Assembly: GCA_011390205.1 (NCBI GenBank)
Contig: JAABSX010000019.1
Coordinates: 1 to 62,580, forward strand
Source of the DNA: Microscillaceae bacterium
GTDB lineage: Bacteria; Bacteroidota; Bacteroidia; Cytophagales; Microscillaceae
DNA length: 62,580 nt
Reading direction: 5' to 3'
The translations under genes were made by a program, and so were the position numbers. The notes below the pieces were generated by a model that was given only the letters and a program-made list of their open reading frames with translations, was not told the origin of the DNA and searched no databases. This document shows, piece after piece, positions 41,609-50,836 of this stretch (the first letter of the stretch is position 1; the number at the start of each line of letters is the position of its first letter).

Positions 41609-43894
41609 TTATAGTTCAAAATTCATCCCTAATAATAAAAAACTTCCCACCCTGTCTGTAAAGTAGTATTCACGGCTGTCTTGTCCTAAAATATTCCTGA
41701 TATTGAGAAATAACCTAAGCTGTTGCACTGGTAAGTAGGTCAATTTTGAATTAAGAAGTATCTTGGCTTTTACATCAAAAGGTGTAATCTCCCTTTGAAG
41801 GATGGCATCTGAGATGTGTGTGATTTCTTGTGAGGTAAAAGCATAGGCATTCAGCGAAAAATGAAAGCGAGAAGAAACTTTCAAAAAGCCCTGAAAACCT
41901 CCATAAAAGCGAGGCGTAGCTCTGTAGTCAGTTATGTCAGACTGAATGTCAATATTTCTTGTGCCACTAGGGTCACTTTCAGGGGCAAGGCTGTAGGGTG
42001 AAAAGTCTTGTATGTTTGTCTGTTGCCAAGTACCAAAAAATGAAATTTTACCATTTTCAAAAGTATATTCAGTAGAAACTGTAAGCCCTATCTGTGAAGA
42101 AGTCATATCAATATTTTTGCGGTCAAATTCAGAAGAAAAGATAAGGGGATTGCCCTGTATCAGTCTATTTGACTGGACTATCTTGTTAAAATCTTCGGAC
42201 TGTATGTAGAAAAACTCTGCTTCTGCTTGCCAAGATTTTGCCAGCTTCACACGGTAGGCTGCCTCTAGAGTTTTGGCTTTGAGTAGTGTAAGAGTGGCAT
42301 TTCCATTGATACTTACTTGTGCAAATAAACTTGGGTTAGCTGTGGCAATAAACTGACTTTGGTAGTCTGCTAATATATTGACAAAGAAAGGACTCTGGTT
42401 AGATTTTGCATAAGATACCCTGAAAAAGTGGTCGGCATGGGGCATGTAATTAACTGCTGCAATGTAAGAGCTGTACCAATCATCGGGCACGTTGTATTTA
42501 TCTATTCTGATAGAGCCCACCAATCTCAGCTTGCCAATGCTCCAGTCTGATTGTATGGAGGCTGACATGTCTTCTAGTTTTTGACGGGCATTCAGTAGCC
42601 CTGTGCCAGATTCAGTGCTTGCCAGACCAAAATAAGGAGTATCATCATAGACGGATTTTTGGTAACTGAGCGAGGGGCGGAGCAAAAATTTATTGGATTT
42701 TGACCTAAAGTTATACTCTAATAATACATCTAAATTATTAAAATCATAATGGCTACCAAGTGTATTGATGCCAGGCTCTTGCTCCCCATTTTGATAAGCT
42801 ACTTGTAATTTAGCATTGCCAAAATAGTTTTTAACATCTACATACCAAGATTTAGAAAGCATCGTGGAGAGAGGTGTGTAAATATTCTCAGCAAAGGGAC
42901 GCAAAGATTGTGAGTTCTGAAGCCCAACAGCAAGTTCAGTTTTTAGATTTTTGAGTGGAATAAATGTACCAAATAGATTCATTCCTAATCTTCGCTGAGA
43001 AATATTCAAGTCTGGATAAGCAGCATTGAAGGCATTGGCGCCCAATGTCTCACCTGTCTGATAATTGATAAACTCATCAGGATTCGTAGTAAATTTTTGT
43101 AAGGCAAGAGAGTACATTTCGTCTTGAGTGCGGTCTAGCTGTTGATAATTGGCAGATGCCCATATTTTTGCCCTGTCATTGATGTTCATTCCAAAAGAGC
43201 CACGAGTAATTACCGAGTTACGAGAGCCATATTGTAGCTCAGTCTGGCTAAAAGCCCCTTCTTTTTCGGGTTTTTGGGTGATGATATTGATGACACCCGC
43301 CACGGAGTTAGGACCATACAGTGCTGCCACTCCTCCTCTGATAAGCTCAATACGTGCAATATCGTGCAGGTCTATAGGCAAGGTGTCCCAGAAAGTCCCA
43401 CCTGAAAAATAATTAAAAACAGGGCGGTTGTCTATCAACACAAGCATGTTGCTGTTGTCTTGTAGCACAAAATCAGTGGAGGGAGGGAGGTTATTTAGCC
43501 CTCTGATATTGATGTCATAGTTTCCGCTTGAGGTCTCTCTCACAAGCACTCCAGGCAGGAGTCGGAGTGCTTCGGGGATGTTGAGGCAGCCCGAAGCTTT
43601 GATGTCTTTTTGGGTAATGACAGAAGCACCCACGGGTACCTCGAATATGTTTTCAGACTTTCCTGTGATAGAGCCTACAGCATTGTCTGTAAAGAGTTGT
43701 TCTTTTTTTTCTACAAAAATATCTTCTGCTTCTAATGAGAAAATATTTCCAAATTGGGTAGAGTCTTTTGTGCTTTGTGCCAATATAAAATGGCTGCTTC
43801 CACACAGTAAGACGATGCCTAAGGTCAGATTTAGCCGAGAGAAAGGTCTGGAGTAAAAGTGTTTTGTGTGAGTTGCCTTATTTTTTATATTCAT
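41609..43894 (-). CDS. TonB-dependent outer-membrane receptor (no CarboxypepD_reg domain)
   Basis: This 761-residue receptor has a signal peptide (cleavage near LA-QS), a short N-terminal extension, a plug with IPEALRLLPGVLVRETSSG and RIELIRGGVAALYGPNSVAG (about 100-200), and a barrel ending in SFLLLGMNFEL. The terminal residue is leucine, not the more common phenylalanine. The layout is that of colicin I/vitamin B12-type receptors, but the ligand is unknown. The SpoIIE-type phosphatase follows after 3 bp, an unusual partner. Confidence 0.9.
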   Translation of the reverse strand: MNIKNKATHTKHFYSRPFSRLNLTLGIVLLCGSSHFILAQSTKDSTQFGNIFSLEAEDIFVEKKEQLFTDNAVGSITGKSENIFEVPVGASVITQKDIKASGCLNIPEALRLLPGVLVRETSSGNYDINIRGLNNLPPSTDFVLQDNSNMLVLIDNRPVFNYFSGGTFWDTLPIDLHDIARIELIRGGVAALYGPNSVAGVINIITQKPEKEGAFSQTELQYGSRNSVITRGSFGMNINDRAKIWASANYQQLDRTQDEMYSLALQKFTTNPDEFINYQTGETLGANAFNAAYPDLNISQRRLGMNLFGTFIPLKNLKTELAVGLQNSQSLRPFAENIYTPLSTMLSKSWYVDVKNYFGNAKLQVAYQNGEQEPGINTLGSHYDFNNLDVLLEYNFRSKSNKFLLRPSLSYQKSVYDDTPYFGLASTESGTGLLNARQKLEDMSASIQSDWSIGKLRLVGSIRIDKYNVPDDWYSSYIAAVNYMPHADHFFRVSYAKSNQSPFFVNILADYQSQFIATANPSLFAQVSINGNATLTLLKAKTLEAAYRVKLAKSWQAEAEFFYIQSEDFNKIVQSNRLIQGNPLIFSSEFDRKNIDMTSSQIGLTVSTEYTFENGKISFFGTWQQTNIQDFSPYSLAPESDPSGTRNIDIQSDITDYRATPRFYGGFQGFLKVSSRFHFSLNAYAFTSQEITHISDAILQREITPFDVKAKILLNSKLTYLPVQQLRLFLNIRNILGQDSREYYFTDRVGSFLLLGMNFEL

Positions 43895-44148
43895 CTTTGA
43901 TGACTCTCTTTTTCTTTCTTTTTGATTAGATGTTTAGCATCACAAGCTATCAACTAAAATATCTATGCGAAGCCTGTGCCAAGTATTTTATTTTTCATAG
44001 AAAAGTAATAAAAGTAAACAGAAAACTCATAAAAACCTAAGCACACCACCAAATCACCAAATTAGCATATTTACTTTGTAAAAGAGACAGAGACAAATCT
44101 CTAAAAATCAAGTAAGACATTTATCCTTGACATTCCTTTGTTTTTGTG

Positions 44149-45237
44149 TTATTCTTCTTCTTCAGCTATTTCTTTACTGTTTTTGTAAGCAAAAAACAAG
44201 GCTACGAATCCTATCAAGATAGCAGGGATACTCAGAAGTTGTCCTTGATTGAATGCTCTGCCATCTTCCCAGCTTACCTGATTTTCTTTTAAAAATTCTA
44301 TCAAAAATCTCGAGGTAAAGATTAGAATCATAAACAAGCCAAAGAGAAGCCCCTCAGGGGTTTTCCTTCTGTATTTAAAGTAAATCCCGAAGAGCAACAC
44401 AAATACAAAAAATGCAAAAACAGACTCATACAGCTGTGAAGGATGCCTCGGGATGGCATACACCTGTGTATTGATGATGATGTTTTTGCGGTTCTGGCTT
44501 AGTTCATAGATAGGGCTTGCTGTCCATTGTTTGTAATGTTTACTAACTTCGCCTGCTTGAAGGCTACGAAGCCAATTATTTGCCATAAAATTACGCAAAT
44601 TTGCTTCATCTATTTTTTTATCAAAGTGTAAGGTAAGCTCCAGAGGGATATATGTGATGCCAGCTACCGTGGTATCAGGTTTACTACTTCTTGTTTTTTG
44701 GCTGTGTGTAAAGTGAAGCCCTTCATAGCTTTTGAGGGTTTCATCTAGACTATATGTAAATACGAAGGCTGTGCTGCCATTATAGGGCTTACCGATGATT
44801 TCGGAGTTCATTAAGTTTCCCATTCTGATAAAAGCACCTGCCAATGCCACTACTACCACAATTCTATCTACCACCCACAGAAAACGCTGTCCTCTGCGTT
44901 TGCGGGCATATAAATACATCGCCAACAAAATACCGACTGCTGCACCATGGCTTGCCAAGCCCCCCTCCCATATTTTTAGAATCTCAATCGGGTTGCTGAG
45001 GTAGTAATCAGGCTGATAAAACAGGCAATGCCCCAAGCGAGCACCTAAGATAGTGGCCACTACCATGTATATCATGAGCTTTTCGAGGTCTTTTTCAGGC
45101 TTATTTTCTACTTTAAACATCCAGCCGACGATGTATTGCCCCACAAAAAAGCTGAGGGCAAAAAACAAACCGTACCAGCGCACAGGCAAAGCACTGAATA
45201 TTTCGGGTCTTGCATTCCAAATAATGTAACTTAGCAT
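44149..45237 (-). CDS. lgt: prolipoprotein diacylglyceryl transferase
   Basis: Lgt attaches diacylglycerol to the lipobox cysteine of prolipoproteins in the inner membrane, so it is needed for the many lipoproteins of this window. The 362 residues show FSALPVRWYGLFFALSFF, LASHGAAVGI with the essential histidine, FIRMGNLMNSEIIGKP with the signature arginine and asparagine, and PRHPSQLYES. A stretch of about 85 residues (about 180-265) between these motifs is an insertion usual in Bacteroidota Lgt. I chose the ATG at 45237; a longer frame to 45507 overlaps the methyltransferase gene and lacks family similarity. Confidence 0.94.
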   Translation of the reverse strand: MLSYIIWNARPEIFSALPVRWYGLFFALSFFVGQYIVGWMFKVENKPEKDLEKLMIYMVVATILGARLGHCLFYQPDYYLSNPIEILKIWEGGLASHGAAVGILLAMYLYARKRRGQRFLWVVDRIVVVVALAGAFIRMGNLMNSEIIGKPYNGSTAFVFTYSLDETLKSYEGLHFTHSQKTRSSKPDTTVAGITYIPLELTLHFDKKIDEANLRNFMANNWLRSLQAGEVSKHYKQWTASPIYELSQNRKNIIINTQVYAIPRHPSQLYESVFAFFVFVLLFGIYFKYRRKTPEGLLFGLFMILIFTSRFLIEFLKENQVSWEDGRAFNQGQLLSIPAILIGFVALFFAYKNSKEIAEEEE

Positions 45238-45328
45238 TTGTATTTTGTTGTTAAGACGCAAATATAAGAAGCAATCCGAAAAACAAGCAAAGCTTTTGGA
45301 TTTTAAGACCAAATTCAATGGCAAAACA

Positions 45329-46408
45329 TCATTTTGGACTGTCTTTGATAGTAAGGTAGTGTAAATACTCATTGACCGAATCTGCCTTGTGGCTTCTGTT
45401 TTCGTCTTTGTCTGCCTTAAACCTTGCATAAGTTTGCTCAAAAACACCGTATTCTCCTCTTTGGCACATGATTTTTTTGATTTCTTCAGGTTTGAGAAGT
45501 CCTTCATTATTATAGCTCAAAAACACAAACTTTGCCTTTGTGTGCTGTATGAGGTGTTCAAATGCAGCAACGACGGCTTTTTTTTGGGCAAATTTAGAGA
45601 TTTGCTGGCTGTAATCTCTTAGCCCTGTTTTGCCTTTGAGTATGGGGGCATCGTACTTGGCGATGGTTTCTAAGAGATGATAATTGGGGGCATATTGCCT
45701 GTGATTGTAAGGGGGGTCAAGGTAAAGTACCTCTCCTTGTACTTTCTGGATAATATCTTCTATATTTTGATTAAAAACCTGCTGTTTTTGCTGGCTATAT
45801 TCAAAGTAAGCGGGCTTCATCTCAAAGGTTTTTTGAGCAGATTTTTTGAGGTGCTTGAGAAATGCTCCATATACTGAGGCTGTATTGGCTACTTTGTCTA
45901 TGCCCTCTAGCAGTGAAGCAAGCAAGAAATAATACTCAGATGCTTTGATTAGCTTGTTTTCTTTCCAAGTTGCTATTTTTTGGCGGATGGCATCCACTTT
46001 TTTACCATTTTCATCGGAGAAATATTGGCGTTGGTAGTCTTGATTTGCAGTGCCTCCCGAGCAATAATTTTGGTAAATAAAGCCCTCTTTGCCTTCTATT
46101 TGATTGAGGTAATGGCAGACATACCCTGCCCGTTGGGCCTTCTCCATAGATTGGAGCTCGGAGATTTCTGAAAATAAGCCCTCAAAATGCAGCACTTGGC
46201 TGTTTTCTATGTAGTTTTTATTGAGCACATAGCTGTAATACTGCAAATCATTGGCAATAATGGCATGCCCTTTTTGCTTAAAATGCTGCCCTACAGCCCC
46301 CGTGCCTGCGAATAAATCCATCAGCACAAAAGTATCATTTTGTGTGATTTCATAGATACATTTATCCAGAAAGGGAAGTAGTTTTTTTTTTGAGCCAATG
46401 TAATTCAT
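45329..46408 (-). CDS. solitary D12-class adenine-specific DNA methyltransferase
   Basis: This 359-residue enzyme should transfer a methyl group from S-adenosylmethionine to N6 of adenine. It has the MNYIGSKKKLL start typical of D12-class enzymes, the SAM-binding LMDLFAGTGAVG (about 30-41) and the catalytic LDPPYNHRQYAPNYH near 245. The ATG at 46408 fits these motifs; an in-frame start at 46477 does not. The neighbours are lgt and a rhodanese gene, and no restriction endonuclease is visible, so it is either an orphan regulator-type methylase or the remains of a restriction system. The recognition site is unknown. Confidence 0.9.
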   Translation of the reverse strand: MNYIGSKKKLLPFLDKCIYEITQNDTFVLMDLFAGTGAVGQHFKQKGHAIIANDLQYYSYVLNKNYIENSQVLHFEGLFSEISELQSMEKAQRAGYVCHYLNQIEGKEGFIYQNYCSGGTANQDYQRQYFSDENGKKVDAIRQKIATWKENKLIKASEYYFLLASLLEGIDKVANTASVYGAFLKHLKKSAQKTFEMKPAYFEYSQQKQQVFNQNIEDIIQKVQGEVLYLDPPYNHRQYAPNYHLLETIAKYDAPILKGKTGLRDYSQQISKFAQKKAVVAAFEHLIQHTKAKFVFLSYNNEGLLKPEEIKKIMCQRGEYGVFEQTYARFKADKDENRSHKADSVNEYLHYLTIKDSPK

Positions 46409-46632
46409 CGTGATAACTCCAAGGTTTTTGGTGATTTTTATTGTTTTTTCTCTGATTTTACCAGATACAAGTTGCAAACATCCTAAACTTTCATAGAATA
46501 TGAAAAAGATATAAGGCTTTATTTTTAGATGCCAGCGTAAGAAAAAATAAAAACTGAAATGAAATCATATTTAGAATTGTTTACGAAGTGAAATTATTAT
46601 TAAGTCACCTTATCTCACAAAATAAAAAACGA

Positions 46633-47136
46633 ATGAAAAGAATATTATGGACTTTATTGCTACTTGTTTTTGGCTCATCTTGCAATGCACAACAGCGCGT
46701 CAATAGCAATGCCTACAACACCATGCTTAGTACTTTACTCTCGCACACTGTTCCCGAAATTACCGTAGATAGTCTCCAAAAAATCAAAGAAAAAGTACTG
46801 CTTTTAGATGCTAGAGAACAAGCAGAATATAAAGTCAGCCATATCCAACATGCAAAATATGTCGGCTATGATTATTTTGACCCTGAGTCTGTAGCCAATC
46901 TTGATAAAAATGCCAAGATAGTAGTCTATTGCTCGGTAGGCTACCGAAGTGAAAAAATCTCCGAAAAATTACTCAAAATGGGCTTCAAGAATGTATCTAA
47001 CCTTTACGGAGGTATTTTTGAATGGAAAAACCAAAGCCATTCGGTAGTAAATGCACAAGGACTGACCTCTAAAGTGCATGCCTACAGCCCTGCTTGGGGG
47101 GTATGGCTCAGAAAAGGTGAAAAAGTGTATAAATAA
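46633..47136 (+). CDS. rhodanese-like lipoprotein
   Basis: The 167 residues have a lipobox (FGSSC near residue 15) and one rhodanese domain (about 55-145) with DAREQAEYKVSHIQHAKYVG and the active-site loop VYCSVGYRS, whose cysteine is intact. Such proteins may move sulfane sulfur or sense redox state in the periplasm. The ATG at 46633 is used because it gives a normal signal; an upstream in-frame start at 46588 adds a charged tail. It is divergent from the methyltransferase gene. Confidence 0.88.
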   Translation: MKRILWTLLLLVFGSSCNAQQRVNSNAYNTMLSTLLSHTVPEITVDSLQKIKEKVLLLDAREQAEYKVSHIQHAKYVGYDYFDPESVANLDKNAKIVVYCSVGYRSEKISEKLLKMGFKNVSNLYGGIFEWKNQSHSVVNAQGLTSKVHAYSPAWGVWLRKGEKVYK

Positions 47137-47152
47137 TTGAGAATTTATTCCC

Positions 47153-47174
47153 CGTTTTGTGTCTTCACAAAACG
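47153..47174 (+). terminator. hairpin after the rhodanese gene
   Basis: CGTTTTGTG and CACAAAACG form a perfect 9-bp stem around TCTT. It lies 16 bp after the rhodanese stop, and no strong T-run follows, so the terminator role is tentative. The bases after the stop (ATTGAGAATT) and near 47211 (AACTCTCAAT) also form a longer imperfect repeat. Confidence 0.45.
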
Positions 47175-47237
47175 AAAAGCTATTCCTTACTTTTAACTGA
47201 GTAAATTTTCAACTCTCAATTTCCCATTGATTAATTT

Positions 47238-47762
47238 TTATTTAATATCATAATAAGCTGAGAAGCCACGAAAAACAGAGCCTTTCCCTCGTTCAAAAAA
47301 ATAAATCGGGATGTTTTGGTACTGATGCACAGCCTCATTTTTTTGGCTTTTGGCGTATCTTAGCCGCAAGTTTTCATAAGATACTGCCTCGTGTGGCTCT
47401 GCTAGATAGAGTGTACTTTGGGCAGGCAGATAAAAACGAATTTTGTTTTCTTGTATGACTTCTGCCTCGAGGCGGTTTGATAATTTTTTGTAGGTATTGC
47501 GTTTAATTTTTAAAATCTGTGTTTCATAAGAAAGCAGCAAAGTACTTTGGTGAGCGAGGCCTAAGTGATTAGAGGTGTCAGTTGCAAGATGGGCAAACTT
47601 TGCACCAGACAAAAGCTCCATTTCTATGACCAATTTTGAGTTACTTTGATTGCGTAGATAAAGCCAGACAGGGGCTTGGCAGCTCGTCAGAAAACTAAAA
47701 ATGATGCCCCCCCAAAATAGACGACATATCGTAAGCTGCTTATCTGAAAGACAATCTAGCAT
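47238..47762 (-). CDS. hypothetical lipoprotein
   Basis: This 174-residue protein has a lipoprotein signal ending FLTSC near residue 28. The mature part is strand-rich, with WLYLRNQSNSKLVIEMEL at its start and IRFYLPAQSTLYLAEPHE further on, suggestive of a small beta-sandwich. I do not recognise the family. It converges on the rhodanese gene and is divergent from the small protein at 47929. Confidence 0.6.
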   Translation of the reverse strand: MLDCLSDKQLTICRLFWGGIIFSFLTSCQAPVWLYLRNQSNSKLVIEMELLSGAKFAHLATDTSNHLGLAHQSTLLLSYETQILKIKRNTYKKLSNRLEAEVIQENKIRFYLPAQSTLYLAEPHEAVSYENLRLRYAKSQKNEAVHQYQNIPIYFFERGKGSVFRGFSAYYDIK

Positions 47763-47837
47763 AGAAGTAAAATTTCATCTTTGTAATCGTTATGGAAGAG
47801 ATTAATTTTAAAATTTGTCATTTTTTTATTCAAAATT

Positions 47838-47863
47838 AGAACAAAACTGCGTAATTTTGTTCT
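47838..47863 (+). promoter_or_regulatory. inverted repeat covering a -7 promoter element
   Basis: AGAACAAAA (47838-47846) and TTTTGTTCT (47855-47863) are perfect inverted copies. The right arm overlaps TAATTTTG (47852-47859), an exact TAnnTTTG match, 70 bases before the small gene at 47929. A regulator bound here would cover the promoter. Confidence 0.4.
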
Positions 47864-47928
47864 TAATAGTATAACAGAAAGTTATTTAGAAGATGTTTTT
47901 TTCAACAGTACACAAATAGTCAAAAAAT

Positions 47929-48237
47929 ATGAGAAAGAGATTCGGTCTTATTTTAGGCTTGGCAGCAGTAGCAGGCGGAGCATATATCTGGTACAAAAAC
48001 CGCAAGCCAGAGTTTAATATTTTAGAGTTTAACAACGGTGACAAAACTGTAAAATGGCAGTATGGCACGATTACCAACATCGCTAGAGCAGGGCAAAATG
48101 ATACTTACAGCAGCAGCCCCAACTCTGATTTTTTTGTGAATGTAGGTTCTATCGAGAATGAGGGTGAGATTATCGGGATTCGCTTCAATTTCTTAGGCAA
48201 AGATGACAGAGAGCCTAAATTCATTTATTTTAACTAA
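47929..48237 (+). CDS. small hypothetical membrane-anchored protein
   Basis: This 102-residue protein has one N-terminal hydrophobic segment (LILGLAAVAGGAYIW) followed by a strand-rich domain ending FNFLGKDDREPKFIYFN. I do not recognise a family. It starts with ATG 65 bases after a promoter-like inverted repeat. It is convergent with the ion-channel gene. Confidence 0.6.
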   Translation: MRKRFGLILGLAAVAGGAYIWYKNRKPEFNILEFNNGDKTVKWQYGTITNIARAGQNDTYSSSPNSDFFVNVGSIENEGEIIGIRFNFLGKDDREPKFIYFN

Positions 48238-48324
48238 TCATACGAAGCCTACCAAAGAGATTTATGAAGAGTCTTTGTTCTAGTTTTAGAGCAAGGGCTT
48301 TTTTGTTATAAAACCGAGAGCAGC

Positions 48325-49236
48325 CTAGCCCCAAAGCCTTCCGCCACAATATTTACAATAATTGGCATCTCCATCATGCCCAGGCATGCCACAGTCGAGG
48401 CAGGACTTGGTGGTGGAAACCGTCTTTTTTTCTTCCTTCCTATAGATTTCAGCTCCTACAATACTTGTAAATACTACAATCGTACTAAAGCCTAGTATCA
48501 TCAGAAGAGAAGCAAAAAACTGCCCCAAGGCTGTCTTGGGTGCTACATCTCCATAGCCCACAGTAGTAATGGTTACAATCGCCCAATAAACACTCTTAGA
48601 AATACTTCTAAAGCCATTCTCGGGCCCTTCAATCACATACATCAAAGACCCCAAAATAGTAACCGAGATTAAGACACCCGCAATGAATATAGAGATTTTG
48701 CGGCGGCTGTTTATCAAGGCTTGCTGAAGCACTTGTACCTCTCGGGCATATTTAGAATATTCTATCACACCAAACATTCTGACTAGCCTAAAAAGGCGAA
48801 TCAAACGAATAACTGCCAAATAATTAACCCCCAAAGGATTGACAAGGCCAATATAGACAGGGAATACAGAAATAAAATCTATCACACCGATAGGGCTGTA
48901 GATGTATTTGGTAGGCTTGGGGCTGGCGATTACTCTAGCAAAATACTCAATCGTGAAGACAATCGTAACAATCCACTCTATCACTCTGAACTGCTCAAGG
49001 TAAGCCTCCCACTCTGGCTCAGTCTGCAAAATGACCGAAGCACAGCTAAATAAAATCAATGATAAAAGACTTATTGAGAAGACCCTCGAGCGATAGATAA
49101 TCTTGTATAGCTCAAAACGCCATCCACCACGCTCTACAAAGCGACGATACCGTGTAAAGTCACTCATGACAACTTTCGTGGATTTTTGCTTTGATTTGTG
49201 TTTGGCTGACTTTTCCAAGGTGATACTTCTGTTCAT
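48325..49236 (-). CDS. voltage-gated-type potassium channel with C-terminal zinc ribbon
   Basis: The 303 residues have six membrane segments. S4 (about 140-165) carries regularly spaced arginines (VIRLIRLFRLVRMFG), and the pore holds the potassium filter TTVGYGDV near 225. After S6 a short cytoplasmic tail ends in a zinc ribbon with two CxxC pairs (CLDCGMPGHDGDANYCKYCG, about 280-299). The voltage sensor and filter imply a K+-selective channel. The zinc ribbon is not part of typical bacterial Kv channels and may sense zinc or redox state or bind a partner. Confidence 0.9.
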   Translation of the reverse strand: MNRSITLEKSAKHKSKQKSTKVVMSDFTRYRRFVERGGWRFELYKIIYRSRVFSISLLSLILFSCASVILQTEPEWEAYLEQFRVIEWIVTIVFTIEYFARVIASPKPTKYIYSPIGVIDFISVFPVYIGLVNPLGVNYLAVIRLIRLFRLVRMFGVIEYSKYAREVQVLQQALINSRRKISIFIAGVLISVTILGSLMYVIEGPENGFRSISKSVYWAIVTITTVGYGDVAPKTALGQFFASLLMILGFSTIVVFTSIVGAEIYRKEEKKTVSTTKSCLDCGMPGHDGDANYCKYCGGRLWG

Positions 49237-49738
49237 GTTTTAAATTTTGGCAGCATTCTAAGATTAAGAGTAGATAACAATATTCTTACCATTTCTTAAT
49301 ATCTGATAAAATGAGCTAGATCTATTATTTTATCTCTTTTTGGGAGTGCCTATCCAATGATTCTCCCCTATTACAGTGCTCAATGCTCGGTTTTTTGCCT
49401 TCTTTAAGAATATTTAGTAATCGTTAATTTTTATCTAAAAGGATATTTATCTTAAACTTTTGAAAAATAACTACGTGTGTAATATAACTTGTTTATATCA
49501 CCAAATAAGCCTAACTACCAAGAGTAAAGTTAGTAAAATAACCGACACTTTGATAAAAAAATAAAAACTAAAGCAACCTCCACAGACATAATGCTGTCTT
49601 TTGGATGAATGCATGACGATAGAAAGCATTGTTTGACTTTAAGATAACCATAAGCAATAAGAAAATTAAGTAGTAACTCAATATTAACTTACATTATATT
49701 TACCTATACCATATAACATTCATTAAAAATCAATTGCC
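49237..49738. other. 502-bp AT-rich spacer between divergent genes
   Basis: No open frame with coding character or tRNA is visible. It should hold the promoters of the ion-channel gene and of the small gene at 49739. I see no clear TAnnTTTG element with a matching -33. Confidence 0.4.
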
Positions 49739-49969
49739 ATGACATTATTCACGCTTAACCTCAAAACTAAAAATAAGAAAACCAATGTGTATTGGGTCAT
49801 CCAAGAAGCTGAAAGACCTAGCGAAAAAATACTCGTAAAATATTTTGATGATAAAAATCAAGTACTTTTTCAGGAGTGCATCACAGGCATATTAAACGGA
49901 GTCATAGATGATGCCATTGTCCAGAAATTAAACCAAACCAAGAAAAAGCTCATCAGAAGCATCGCCTGA
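49739..49969 (+). CDS. small hypothetical protein, 76 residues
   Basis: This is a lysine-rich soluble protein without a signal peptide: MTLFTLNLKTKNKKTNVYW, then EKILVKYFDDKNQVLFQE and a C-terminal helix. It might be a short strand-strand-helix domain. I do not recognise a family. It is alone between the divergent channel gene and the convergent NUDIX gene. Confidence 0.5.
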   Translation: MTLFTLNLKTKNKKTNVYWVIQEAERPSEKILVKYFDDKNQVLFQECITGILNGVIDDAIVQKLNQTKKKLIRSIA

Positions 49970-50066
49970 TGCACGAATACACACAGCACAAAAAGATGTG
50001 ATGCCATCTCAAATAAGTGATGTTAAATCTATGACAGGTAAATCTCTTGGAGAGTTATCTGTTTTT

Positions 50067-50609
50067 TTAGCATAAATGATTTCTTTCCAAAAAATCCAGC
50101 ATCAAAAATCCAGCATCCACACTGCTAAAATTATTCTCGGCAGGATTTCTTAACAGTGCTCTCAATCCAGAGATACTTACTTTAAAAACCTTGATAAATT
50201 CGGTTTCATCTAGAGATTGTGGCTTCACCAAGCTACACCCTAGTGCCAAGTAACAGTGCTTTAGCTGATTACTGTAGGCAGTAGGGATGGATTTGAGCAA
50301 GTGAATCTCTTGGGCATAGTAGCCTGTTTCTTCTAATAACTCACGTTTGGCAGCCTCCTCAGGTGCTTCGCCTAGGTCTATGCGTCCTTCAGGAAAACTG
50401 ACAATCATCCGCTCAGGCCCTGGGCGGTATTGCTCTACCAGAATTACTTCTCCATCTTCTGTAAGTGCCGCTACTGTGGCAAAAGAAGGCACACTGATGA
50501 TGTCAAAAGCCCATTCTTGCTGATTGGGTAGGCGGAACATCTTACGGATGATGTTGCGATAGCCTTGATAAACAGTCTCTTCGGATATTTTTTCCCAGTC
50601 TTGATTCAT
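50067..50609 (-). CDS. NUDIX hydrolase (ADP-ribose pyrophosphatase-like)
   Basis: NUDIX enzymes cut nucleoside diphosphates linked to another group. The 180 residues contain the NUDIX box GRIDLGEAPEEAAKRELLEE ending TG (about 90-113), with all acidic and glycine positions kept, and the upstream VILVEQYRPGPERMIVSFPE of the ADP-ribose pyrophosphatase group. The ATG at 50609 is preferred over an upstream in-frame start at 50645. It is a single gene, divergent from the SnoaL-like gene. Confidence 0.92.
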   Translation of the reverse strand: MNQDWEKISEETVYQGYRNIIRKMFRLPNQQEWAFDIISVPSFATVAALTEDGEVILVEQYRPGPERMIVSFPEGRIDLGEAPEEAAKRELLEETGYYAQEIHLLKSIPTAYSNQLKHCYLALGCSLVKPQSLDETEFIKVFKVSISGLRALLRNPAENNFSSVDAGFLMLDFLERNHLC

Positions 50610-50836
50610 GCTTTTTGCTGTAATTTCTTTGCTAAGATACCACAAAGTAATTCAATTAATTTTAGCTTCTTTGTGTTTTAGAGATAGATTTGCAGAATAT
50701 TATACATTAAATAACTTGCTAGAGTGCCTGTGTGCATTGATTTTTGGGGGTAAATAATTGATTTTCAGATTTTTACAAACTTGTTGTCTATCACATAAAA
50801 AAAGCACTCGTTTTGGCATATTCTAAAAAAAATAAC

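Noticed and set aside
45238-45507. N-terminal extension of the lgt frame by 90 codons
   Set aside because: It overlaps the methyltransferase gene, lacks family similarity, and the ATG at 45237 gives the normal Lgt start.
46409-46477. 23-codon extension of the methyltransferase frame
   Set aside because: The MNYIGSK motif at the ATG at 46408 is the usual N-terminus of D12-class enzymes.
50041-50068. Weak hairpin with seven T after the 76-residue gene
   Set aside because: The stem has only six pairs with a bulge, and five bases separate it from the T-run; too weak to call.
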